The translations under genes were made by a program, and so were the position numbers. Positions 18,900-26,710 of a stretch of 26,710 nt of DNA are shown one piece after another; position 1 is the stretch's first letter, and the number at the start of each line of letters is the position of its first letter. This DNA comes from Branchiostoma floridae (Eukaryota > Chordata > Leptocardii > Amphioxiformes > Branchiostomatidae). The notes beneath the pieces are model-generated. The model searched no databases, was not told where the DNA came from, and saw only the letters and a program-made list of their open reading frames with translations. The DNA lies in NCBI RefSeq assembly GCF_000003815.2, contig NC_049982.1, positions 31,457,409 to 31,484,118 on the forward strand. Reading direction: 5' to 3'.

Positions 18900-19045
18900 G
18901 TTATGCAAATGAGGCCCTTATTTGCATTAATTATCAAAAAATGCGATAAAAGCCTTCTTTCTTTATATGGATTGTGTGTTGTCTGATAGAGGAGATGATC
19001 AACTGATATGATTTATGCAAATAAGAACCTTATTTGCATAATTTA
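18900..19045. repeat. Two further octamer hairpins
   Basis: At about 18901-18928, TTATGCAAAT is paired with ATTTGCAT across GAGGCCCTT. At 19013-19041, TTATGCAAATAAG and its exact reverse complement are separated by AAC, a perfect 13-bp stem. They match the octamer hairpins in the 13.5 kb and 15.5-15.8 kb repeat copies, so they probably belong to the same element whose front part is at 18124-18365. Confidence 0.8.
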
Positions 19046-19204
19046 TGATAAACAATTAAAATAGCAGTTGTAAAGAAAAGTAGGATTTTTTGGTGAAGGT
19101 ACGTGGTCGTGGAACTCTAGTTTTAATTGCGCCAGCTTAAGCAAATTGTGCGCCAAAAACATCTATTGCTTGGCCGCTCTTTGCATGAAAACAAGCCTTA
19201 GGCC

Positions 19205-19430
19205 TCAATGATGGTAGATGGTTGCAGCACTACCAATGATTGCAAGGCGACGCTTTTGATCCATGAGAACGAAGCTTCTTTGGCGATGCATGCTTGCAGT
19301 ACTACTAAGGAATGCTAGGTGACGCTATTGATCCATAAGAACGAGTTTTATATGATGATAGATAATTACAGTATTACCAAGGATGCCATACGTAGGCGAC
19401 CAGTTCAATCAATGATTCATGAACAAATAG
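19205..19430. repeat. Three imperfect tandem units of about 72 bp
   Basis: G(C/T)GACGCT-TTGATCCAT-AGAACGA occurs at 19246 and 19318 (72 apart). GATG-TAGAT--TTGCAG-ACTACCAA-type starts lie near 19210, 19282 and 19354. The third unit is the most diverged. The unit length is a multiple of three, but no frame stays open across the units with a recognisable product. Confidence 0.6.
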
Positions 19431-19616
19431 GTGACACAGCAGAATATACTCGTGACATTAATGACAAATGCTGTTGATAGCCTACGAATTCCTTAATTTA
19501 CAAAAAAGACTATGGGATGCAACGGTGTACTACACGTCGAAAACAATAACACGGTTTTCCACACACAAGCAAGCAGCAAGTAATTGACTTTTTAAACTCT
19601 ACTTGAATGCTATCGT

Positions 19617-19682
19617 GTGGGTGTGTGTGTGGGTGTGTGTGGGTGTGTGTGGGTGTTTGTGGGTGTGTGGGTGTTAGCGTGC
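19617..19682. repeat. GTGTGTGGGTGTGT low-complexity repeat
   Basis: G/T-rich repeat of GTGTGTGGGT-like units on the plus strand, ending in GTTAGCGTGCGTG. Simple sequence only. Confidence 0.9.
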
Positions 19683-19944
19683 GTGTTGCTTCATTTCGTG
19701 TACGTGGTGTGGGTACAACAGATGAGTACATATTTTAGTAGCCGCGGAAGTGGAGACGGCGTAAGCAAGAGGTGAAACCAAACAGGTGATAATTGGAGAG
19801 GCCAAGTAGACATATAAGTGTGAATAACACACAGACACACGAGGCAGTTACACACGATCACGGGCCATAGACGCACGTTCGTCACCGAGTGAAAGACGCT
19901 GGAGAAAGGCAGCACTGTGCAGCGACCTCGACCCCAGCATATTA

Positions 19945-20116
19945 TCACCTCCCCGATCAAAGTCAGGTACCAATTTTTACACCTGGGTGATGCAAGCGAA
20001 CGGTTCATTGAAGTGAGAAAGGTTGTGTAAATAGCCTTTCACAAATGAACAACGACGAGGGAAAGGTTGACATCGATCTTGAGACCTCTGGATTCCGAGC
20101 CGAACGCTCTACTAGA
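19945..20116 (-). mobile_element. tRNA-derived SINE, minus copy
   Basis: On the minus strand, CTAGTAGAGCGTTCGGCTCGG (plus 20094-20114) resembles a tRNA A box. AAGATCGATGTC (plus 20069-20080) lies where a B box is expected. A central segment ends in AGGTGTAAAAATTGGTACC and TGACTTTGATCGGGGAGG (plus 19947-19983). A plus-strand copy at 24323-24470 has the same parts in the same order, which confirms an interspersed family. The B box is degenerate, so this copy is probably not transcribed by Pol III. The 3' limit is unclear. Confidence 0.75.
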
Positions 20117-20119
20117 CGT

Positions 20120-21760
20120 CACAAAAGCGTCATGATATTTACATACCTTAGCCTTTTTTGTTTGTAAGATTTCGTCTAATTATTTAGTTTGCAATCCTTC
20201 CTATCTCCCTGTAGTTATGAGGTAAACGTACGTAGGTAAGTTTGAGTTTGAGATTGATGCCAAACTTAAATGATAAAACTTGCTTGAAAAAATAACCAAT
20301 CTAGTAAAAAGCAACGTGAGTAGGCAGGAGACTTCCAAAAAATAGACAAATCCCCAGAATTTTTGCTCCATGTATGCAGGAGGAAACGAAGCAAGAGCGG
20401 ATCAAAATAAAATTCTCCCGACCAGACAATGGGACACGAAGGGGGCCGCTCAGTATACCGAACATGTACATCAAAGTATCTCCGAAACACTGATGAGACT
20501 CTACAGAGGTAAAGAGGCACAGTTCAGACTGATAAAAAGCAAAGGATTGTAAGCAATCACTGGTAGTCTGCGAAGGTCGAAAGTAGAAGACAAAGTCTAA
20601 CAATTCAATGACTCACAGTCACAAGACTTTTTTTATCTGACCTAGGGCAATTTGAACAGTTAATGTTGACTGCCGACATGATCATTAACTCACAAAGTCA
20701 ACAGTGGAAAGTTCCGCGTGCGCGTTCTTTCACCGTCAAGCTGCTTACATGGTAAAATGCAGTAAATCTATACATTATCATTATCTCCTTACGTTTTCCT
20801 GTTTCGATCTTGGTGGCAGACATTTTTTGGTTTTGGTCTATTTTTTTTTTCAAAATGTTTTTTTTTCAAAACAATGACGCAATCTCTGTGCTTCAACTTT
20901 GATCCAACATTGCAGAGGGGGTTCCCATGCGTCACAGGTTTTTCCAACCGTTTCTGAGGGCGTTGTCAACTGATAGTCATTTTTTTTCATTCTGCCAACT
21001 GGCTCTGACTGAACGTTTCCAGCGATTTGAGTGGACCAAAAAGAGGCATTCGTCAACAAACTAAAGGCTCTTCTAACTCCAGGTATACAGCTGATCGTAG
21101 CAAGACCAACACAGCGTAGCACTTCTCTAGGCGCTTCACTCCAACTGAGGTGAGTTTCATTGCACTTTTATCTAAATAAGAACAAGGCGACTATTTTGTG
21201 GCTTAACATGGAAAACCATTTTGGTTAAATACAAAAGATAAATTGCCCGTGCAGCAGAGCAGCAGCTTAGCCAGCCAGGATTAATTGAAAAAAGTAATTA
21301 TTCTCCTCCAACTTCCAAGTTAGGTCGAGTTTAAATGTGTTGTGTTTTTAACAAAATAACTGTTTAATGTTGGGGTTATGGTTTTGAAATTGACACGCTG
21401 CGTTGAACATTAAAATCATCAGGTTCTATTTGTAAATGCCATTTCCATGAAAGTTAAATGTCCATCATATGGCACTGCGAATCACAATAGATTCATTAGA
21501 TCCACTGTAGGATGTGGTGAGAAGTTGAGTACAGGATTGGCTTTTAAAAATGGCGTGGGTCCACAACTTCATTTTCAACGGTTCCATTTTACCAAGCTTC
21601 TGTGCCTTCTACACGCTATGCCATGATTGAATATTCTGTAATTCGAGTAGTAACTTAGAGGTACATTTTTTGCGAGGATCTTCGAGATTCGCTTGCTTTT
21701 GTAGTGTCTTTTTAGGCCCCCCTCACGTTTCATGCCCTCATGCCACATTCTATTTTCACT
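20120..21760. other. No recognised gene
   Basis: No domain-bearing frame. A consensus-like splice donor, CTGAG|GTGAGT, occurs on the plus strand at about 21150 and could end a non-coding or unseen exon, but no acceptor-defined partner is supported. The open minus frame 20850-21122 has no recognisable feature. Confidence 0.4.
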
Positions 21761-21765
21761 CCTTA

Positions 21766-21815
21766 TTTTGTTTGTTTGATTGTTTCAACCTTTATTTGAT
21801 CGTGGCGTCGTATGT
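21766..21815 (-). mobile_element. Short LINE-like 3' end fragment
   Basis: On the minus strand, CAAATAAAGGTTGAAACAAT is followed by CAAACAAACAAAATAA. An AATAAA-type signal and a short AAAC-type tail in this order match LINE 3' ends. Only about 50 bases are present, next to the tail of the longer LINE. Confidence 0.35.
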
Positions 21816-21825
21816 GGCGTAACTA

Positions 21826-24322
21826 TCTATCTATCTATATTGCTACTGGCCAAAACCCACTACGGGGTATCCCGGCCAGGGAGGTGACGGTAGTGTGGCC
21901 GGTGGTGGTGCATAAGAACAAAAGGTGCATAAAAAGAAACGGGAACAAAAAGTGAAAAACCAACATTGTGCAGTGTCGGCCACACTATATAAATCGAGCT
22001 ACCTCAGTGGGTTGGGGAGGCCCATGTGATGGGCCAGCCCCGTCTTGAATGAATTAAGTGTGGGTGCTGTGGCTATGTGGGTTGGGAGGTTGTTCCAGTC
22101 AATTGTCGTCTTCGGGAAATAGTAGCTGCCTCTGTAAATGTCTGTCTTACATGTAAGAGTATGTACATGTTAGAGTATGTATCGGAGTGGGTGTCCTCTT
22201 GTTGTGTTTGTGTTCCTAGTGAGATAATTTTCCACAGGAATTGCTATAAGGTTGTTGATTGCTTTGTAAAACAATACCAGTCTTGCCTGTTTCCGCCTGT
22301 CATGCAAGGTGGCCATCCCAGCTGGTTCTGTAACTAGGAAACACTAGTTGTATGTCTATAATCATTGTACACAAATCTTACTGCTCTTTTTTGTACTGAT
22401 TCCAACTTATCTTGTAAGACGTTTAAGTGATTGGGAGTGTTGTCGTTCGCGAGGATCCCATACCGTGGCTGCATACTCTAACTTGGGTCTGACTAGCTTT
22501 AGCCCTTACCTCTCTGCTTGCCCCCCTTATGTTCCGCTTGAGAAATCCTAATGTGCTATTTGCCTTGGCAGTGATGGTATTGATGTGGGCCGTCCACCTG
22601 AGGTCCTGGGATAGTATGATCCCCAGGTATGGGTGTTTGTGTTCACCTCAAGAGGCTCTGTGAACATTGTGTACATATGACATGGTCTTTGTTTGGACTT
22701 ATGCACATGGACGATACAACGTTTTTTTTTACATGAAATCTGAGCTGCCATTTGTCTGACCAAGCACAGAGTCTGTCTAGGTCTTGTTGGAGGTCTTGTT
22801 GATATACATCGTAACATATTGGTCGGCGAAAGACCGGAGTTGTGAGGAAATATCTTCGTTAATGTCATTAATGTAGATTAAGAATTGGAGGGGCCCAATA
22901 CTATTCCCTGGGGCACGCCAGATTTCACTTTTGTTGTTCTGGAGAATACTCCGTCAACCATCACACTTTGATACCTGTCTGGTAGCCATGATTTAATCCA
23001 TTTGAGATTACCCCCCCCCCCCCCCATACCATAATAGTGAAGTTTATTAATGAGTCGGTTATGTGGGACACTATCGAAAGCTTTTAAAAAGTCTAATATG
23101 GCTAGATCTACCTGTTTGCCTTTATCAAACCAAGCTGTCAAATCGTGCAGTGTGCATATCAATTGTGACTCGCATGAATGCCCAGCCCTGAAACCATGTT
23201 GGACAGGGAGAAGTATACTTTGACTATCAAGGTGTTTCATGGTGGCAGAATACAAAATGAGTAACTTACAGCAGACAGTCTTGAGTGAAATTGGCCTATA
23301 ATTAGCTGGGTCGCTTCTGTCACCTTTCTTATAAATTGGGTGTACAAAGGCTCCTCGCCAATCTTCGGGGACCTCGGCTTTCTCTAGGGACTGATTGAAA
23401 ATGGTTTGCAGGATTGGACTTATTTCTTTGGCGTATTCTTTAAGTATTCTACACGGGATCCAGACGGGTCCGAAAGCTTTTCTAGGGTTGATGCCCTCAA
23501 GCAGTTTACGGACTCCTTCAACGGTGACCATTACCTGTTGCATGTCTGGATGAGGACTACGTCCTACGTCTGGTGTTGAGTTTAAGTCTTCATCTGTGAA
23601 CGCTGACTCGTATTGTTTGTTTAACACTTCCGCTTTAAGTTTACTGTCTGATACTCTGATATAAGGTTGTTGTTTTGTTTTGTTTTAGGGGTGCAATTCC
23701 AGTTAAAGATTGTTTTCTACCTTTAATGTAGTTCCAGCATTTCTTCGGTTCGTCCAGTGCGTTTTCCATGATTTCATTAAGATATTCATTATGTGCTCTT
23801 TTGATCACTTATCTACGTAGGCTTTTGAATTGATCCCAGTTATACTCGCTACAAGATTCTTTAGCTTTCTTGTACAGCTTTTTGTTTTTCTTTATGGCTC
23901 TTCTTAACGGTGCCGTGATCCATGGGCAATGACTTTTTCCAGATAACTTTTTCTTCGGTACATGTTTGGCCATTAGCTGCTTAAGTCCTTTTATGAAGTA
24001 TGTCCAGTTTTGTTCTACACTAAAGTTAGATGGTATTCTATCATGAAACTGTTTGTCCAAGTCTTGTAGGTCTTCTAAGAAGTAAGAAGGATCTTTTTGA
24101 ATAGATTTACTGTACGTGGTTTCTTTTTGGTTGGTTTAATGTGAGTTTTTATTTTCACAGAGACTGCCTCGTGGTCACTAATGCCTGGTATAGTGTTGGT
24201 TCGTTCTACCAGTTCTGGGTTCGACATAAGAGCAAGATCTAATATATTCCCCCCCTAGTCGGTGTTTGGACAGTCTGTGTTTGATTCCTGGATGGTTTCG
24301 ACAAATTTCTGGTTTATTGACA
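21826..24322 (-). mobile_element. 5'-truncated L2/CR1-type non-LTR retrotransposon (LINE B)
   Basis: On the minus strand the order is the end of an apurinic-type endonuclease domain, a linker, reverse transcriptase, a C-terminal region, a 3' untranslated part (about 21998-21840), and a tail of GATA units (plus CTATCTATCTATCTATA at 21822-21838). The 5' end is cut at about 24322, directly against a SINE. The 5' truncation and microsatellite tail fit target-primed reverse transcription. Many frame breaks show it is a dead copy. Confidence 0.88.
21999..24322 (-). pseudogene. Endonuclease/reverse transcriptase ORF2 remnant, multiply frameshifted
   Basis: Parts seen in order on the minus strand: the endonuclease end with NILDLALMSNPELV and GISDHEAV, the SDH catalytic motif, around 24256-24150; a linker frame 24060-23809; and RT motifs ANYRPISLKT and LDFLKAFDSVPH, then SGVPQG, in the frame 23627-22878. 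After a one-base loss come LIYINDI and FADQ, where FADD is expected. The C-terminal parts include PKLEYAATVWDP, WNNLPTHI and the stop at 21999-22001. Breaks include a stop or shift at a G run near 24255, a shift near 24110, a TAA near 23807, a shift near 23635, a shift near 22885, the lost second catalytic aspartate, and a 15-C run at 23011-23025. It acted in LINE reverse transcription; this copy cannot encode the full protein. Confidence 0.88.
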
Positions 24323-24530
24323 TGCCGGTACAGCCTTTACCTCGGAATCAAGAGGTCCTGAGGTCGATACCCGCCGTCTCCCCGATATTGTACCCTAGGG
24401 AAAGGCACCATACACGTCTTTCCTCACTTCACCCAGGTGTAAAATGGGTACCTGACTTCGGTCGGGGAGGTAAAGGGAAAGACTGCTTTACCTTCTATCT
24501 GCACTGTGTATGTTGCACTTTTAATGATGA
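24323..24530 (+). mobile_element. tRNA-derived SINE, plus copy
   Basis: Homologous to 19945-20116 in the opposite strand. CTCGGAATCAAGAGGTC corresponds to CTCGGAATCCAGAGGTC there, and AGGTCGATACC is a B-box-like sequence at 24361-24371. The central part has CACCCAGGTGTAAAATGGGTACC and TGACTTCGGTCGGGGAGGT (24430-24470). A following tract, GGCACTTTTAATG-like, ends in an ATG repeat. It abuts the truncated 5' end of LINE B on the left and the 3' tail of LINE A on the right. Which insertion came first cannot be read from one copy. Confidence 0.78.
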
Positions 24531-25812
24531 TGATGATGAAGTTTATTGCATATTCATGCCCCGTTGGGGCTAAATGCAGTCAGTTTGGTACAAAAGGTAG
24601 TAAACGCAAAGTTATACAATTTCACATACTATAGTTTATATGCATCTTCTCTCTTCCTAAAACATTTGTAGATGAACTTACAGAGATTTTCTAGTATATC
24701 GTGGTCAGATGATGACATGAGATATTTGAACATATCTTCCTTCGTCATGTGTGCATATTTCTGATTTACATGTGTAGCATTAATGAATGTATTGCGCAGA
24801 TAATTGTACAGTGAACACTCTAGGACAAAGTGTATTTCATTTTCTACATACATGTGGTTCTTATCGCAAAATATACATAGTCTATCATCACGAGGAGTTC
24901 GGTTGTATCTACCGGCTTCAATTTCCAATGGGTGATCGCTGATCCTTAGTTTAGTCATGGCTCGGCGATAGCTAAAATTTGTTATATCCAGGTATTTTTC
25001 TCTTTCATACAATTGCTTAAATTTTCTGTAGGTTCTTAGCTTATTTCCTTGGGTTTCCTTCATGCCAGGAGAGTTAAGATCTGAGTAAAAGTTTTGAAGA
25101 AAGGTGTCTTTCAGTCTTTGTTTTACTTCAGACTGAGCGAATGAAGTGTTGTGATTACTGTTCAGCAAAAGGTAGGCAAAACCAGACTCCTCCAGGATTT
25201 TACTAACATTGGATAGCCAGCATGGGATTTTACGTTTGTACAAGTCCTGTTGAACAAGGAAAGCTTCATATTGTAGGCTATTTGTTGGTATTTCATTAAC
25301 TAATCGTTTGTAATATGAATATAATCTTGTGTAAACTTCGATCCACAGGGGATATCTTCCTAGTTCTGCCCTTGTTGCAAGATTACTCGCATTTCTTCTT
25401 ACGCCTAATATTGATTTACAAAACTTAAGGTGAAGTTGTTCGATGGGAGACTTGTCATTCAATCCGCTCTTGCCCCATACCTCTGCCCCGTAAGTCAATA
25501 TTGGGACTACGCAGGCGTCAAATAATTTACAATACACTGATACTGAAGGATTGCAGTCTCCCAGGGTTGTTTTGATGCTGAACAGAGCCCTGGAAGCCTT
25601 TTTTGCAGTGCTTTCATTGCTGTGGTGAAGTTGCACCCAGCTGTAAACACCACTCCTAAATAGCTGTAAGAGGAAACTATTGTTGAGTAAGTGGAATTTG
25701 ACATTTGAAAACATATGTCCCTTTTTGTTAAATACAATAATTTTTGTCTTATTTAGATTCACTGATAATTTCCATTTGTTGCAGTAGCGGCCTAGAGTTT
25801 TAATATAAGTTA
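24525..25812 (-). mobile_element. 5'-truncated non-LTR retrotransposon (LINE A), 3' half
   Basis: On the minus strand this carries the last part of a reverse transcriptase and its C-terminal region, then a 3' untranslated stretch with a small hairpin (GCCCC-AAC-GGGGC, plus 24560-24572). AATAAACTTCAT and a short CAT repeat end it. The 5' end is truncated near 25812 after codons reading YIKTLGRYCNKWKLSVN. Its coding part is mostly intact, unlike LINE B, so it is a younger or different subfamily. The C-terminal block (RISDHPLEIEAGRYNR followed by a CIFC pair) differs from LINE B, so the two are distinct families. Confidence 0.85.
24629..25812 (-). pseudogene. Reverse transcriptase C-terminal fragment (partial ORF2)
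   Basis: The long minus frame runs about 377 codons to its TAA at 24629. It carries thumb-region features LNKTKIIVFNKKG, ILTYGAEVWG and QLHLKFCKSILGV. A C-terminal basic/aromatic region follows with LRTYRKFKQLYEREKYLDI, then RISDHPLEIEAGRYNR and a C-x2-C with later H and C (CIFC...HFVLEC), a possible small zinc-binding end. One frameshift lies near 25600-25690, where the expected SYLGVVFTAG is read in the neighbouring frame. The fingers/palm with catalytic aspartates and the endonuclease are absent through truncation, so it cannot act by itself. Confidence 0.85.
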
Positions 25813-26288
25813 CTAACTTCAGTGCAGTGCTGCATTGTCATTGTCTGTCCAAAACCAAATAGAGACAAAATTAATTTATTCATGAGAAGCTCAAATCTAA
25901 TTTTAATTGAGGTCATGAGGGAGGTAAGGGTCAGATATAATATAACTACCTTGCTCACCCCCACCCCCCCCCCCCAACGACCCCCCCGCCCACACCCCCA
26001 CACCCCAACGAGTCCAGGGACTAGGTAGGTACTTAGGTAGAAAAATATAACAGATATACAGATACATCGAGTCCTAATAAATCTATCAACATGAAACTCC
26101 ATATGCAAGGTACGTGTACAAGTCATCATAGGTATCTAAGTCCACAGATGGCTGTCTTTTAGCTCGTTAAATTTAGATGAACTTGCCTCCACTGATGTGG
26201 CGGATTTTGTTTTGAGTTAGGTTGTTTTTGTACTTGTGTTATGTTGTGTATGCATGTCGGGGAGCCCCTACGACCACTGAGGTTACGG
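25813..26288. other. No recognised gene; C-rich tract
   Basis: Contains a C-rich low-complexity tract (about 25960-26005, CCCCCACCCC type). Open frames crossing it are Pro/His- or Gly/Trp-rich artefacts. Confidence 0.5.
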
Positions 26289-26337
26289 GCCGTGAGTGAG
26301 TGAGTGAGTGAGTGAGTGAGTGAGTGAGTGAGTGAGT
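26289..26337. repeat. GTGA/GAGT tetranucleotide microsatellite
   Basis: About twelve GTGA units preceded by CTGAGGTTACGGGCC. It produces the Ser-Leu-Thr-His repeat in the minus frame. The sharp left junction could mark a retroposon tail. Confidence 0.92.
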
Positions 26338-26599
26338 TTGAGTAGGTGATGTGGCCGTTTTGTTGATGTTTGGCCCGTCTTTTAATATTTGACTGATAGA
26401 CACGGTTTACAATGTAAATCCCATGCGATAATACAGTAATCAAAAGTGACTGTAGCACTCAATGAACGAAGATTAATTACCGCTTTATAAACGTTTATAA
26501 GTATCAATTCATAAGTTACCGTTTATAAGTATCAATGATTGTTGTTGTATCTTTTCGGGGGGCCGTATATGTATGTATAAAATTGTTTAAAGCATATAG

Positions 26600-26710
26600 G
26601 TATGTTTGGCAGAGATGTACATAATGAAGTGCAAAATTTGGACTTAATTTGCATCTTTAATGAGGAAATTCTATATTTCCAGTATTTTTCATTATAGGAC
26701 TTAAATACAT
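26600..26710 (+). repeat. GGGCCCCCTAGC family, internal fragment
   Basis: GTGCAAA-TT-G-ACTTAA, TAATGAGGAAA-TCTATATTT-CAGT and CATTATAGGACT-AAATACAT match 13365-13460 closely. The match continues to the window edge. It shows another copy starts or continues beyond the window. Confidence 0.75.

Noticed and set aside
20069-20116. Possible tRNA gene
   Set aside because: A- and B-box-like sequences exist, but no cloverleaf can be formed and a second copy shows it is a SINE head.
22878-23627. Functional reverse transcriptase gene
   Set aside because: The frame is broken on both sides, the second catalytic aspartate of FADD is replaced, and the element is 5'-truncated.
26159-26458. Minus-strand frame with SLTH repeats
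   Set aside because: It is the GTGA microsatellite in translation.

Overview
The window looks like intron-rich, repeat-dense animal DNA. The best guess is an invertebrate deuterostome, most likely a lancelet (amphioxus, Branchiostoma). This is inferred from an isolated C-type lectin-like exon with clean splice sites, 5'-truncated L2/CR1-type LINEs with microsatellite tails, a tRNA-derived SINE, and many MITE and foldback elements. There are no operons, rRNA or tRNA genes, CRISPR arrays or bacterial-type genes. Most of the 26.7 kb is intergenic or intronic, and only a small part can be supported as host coding sequence.

Layout. 1-535 and 7405-7991 are two diverged copies of one duplicated block, each with a minus-strand exon ending in a consensus GTAAGT donor; the gene is not recognised. 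Between them lie structured repeats. One element family occurs in opposite orientations at 1136-1760 and 4489-6592, with a terminal hairpin and a ~164-bp tandem array. There is also a perfect 26-bp palindrome (1855-1880), a diverged ~130-bp tandem block (2017-2700), an element with ~105-bp inverted arms (2700-3355), and a ~750-bp tandem duplication (4489-5835).

A second duplicated block (9538-10276 and 12240-12839) flanks a 913-bp non-autonomous piggyBac-like element in TTAA sites (10573-11485) and an AT-repeat palindrome holding a 100-N assembly gap (11696-11986). The piggyBac-like element carries six TGACGTCA palindromes and one canonical RFX X-box. 13876-14006 is a C-type lectin-like domain exon on the plus strand. 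Copies of another interspersed family lie at 6725-6960, 12903-13560, 15540-16385, 18124-18365 and 26600-26710. It has a small terminal hairpin, a simple repeat, GGGCCCCCTAGC-type blocks and octamer hairpins. A 304-bp foldback element sits at 15225-15528.

The right third is retrotransposon-rich. It holds a tRNA-derived SINE on the minus strand (about 19945-20116), a decayed minus-strand LINE (21826-24322), a second SINE copy on the plus strand (24323-24530), and a better-preserved minus-strand LINE 3' half (24525-25812). The last two meet tail to tail at a shared ATG repeat.

I see no multi-gene functional system. The most interesting signals are the CRE- and X-box-bearing piggyBac MITE, terminal hairpins whose sequence changes while pairing is kept, the octamer hairpins, and the two locally duplicated blocks. 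All calls were made by eye; no database search was run.
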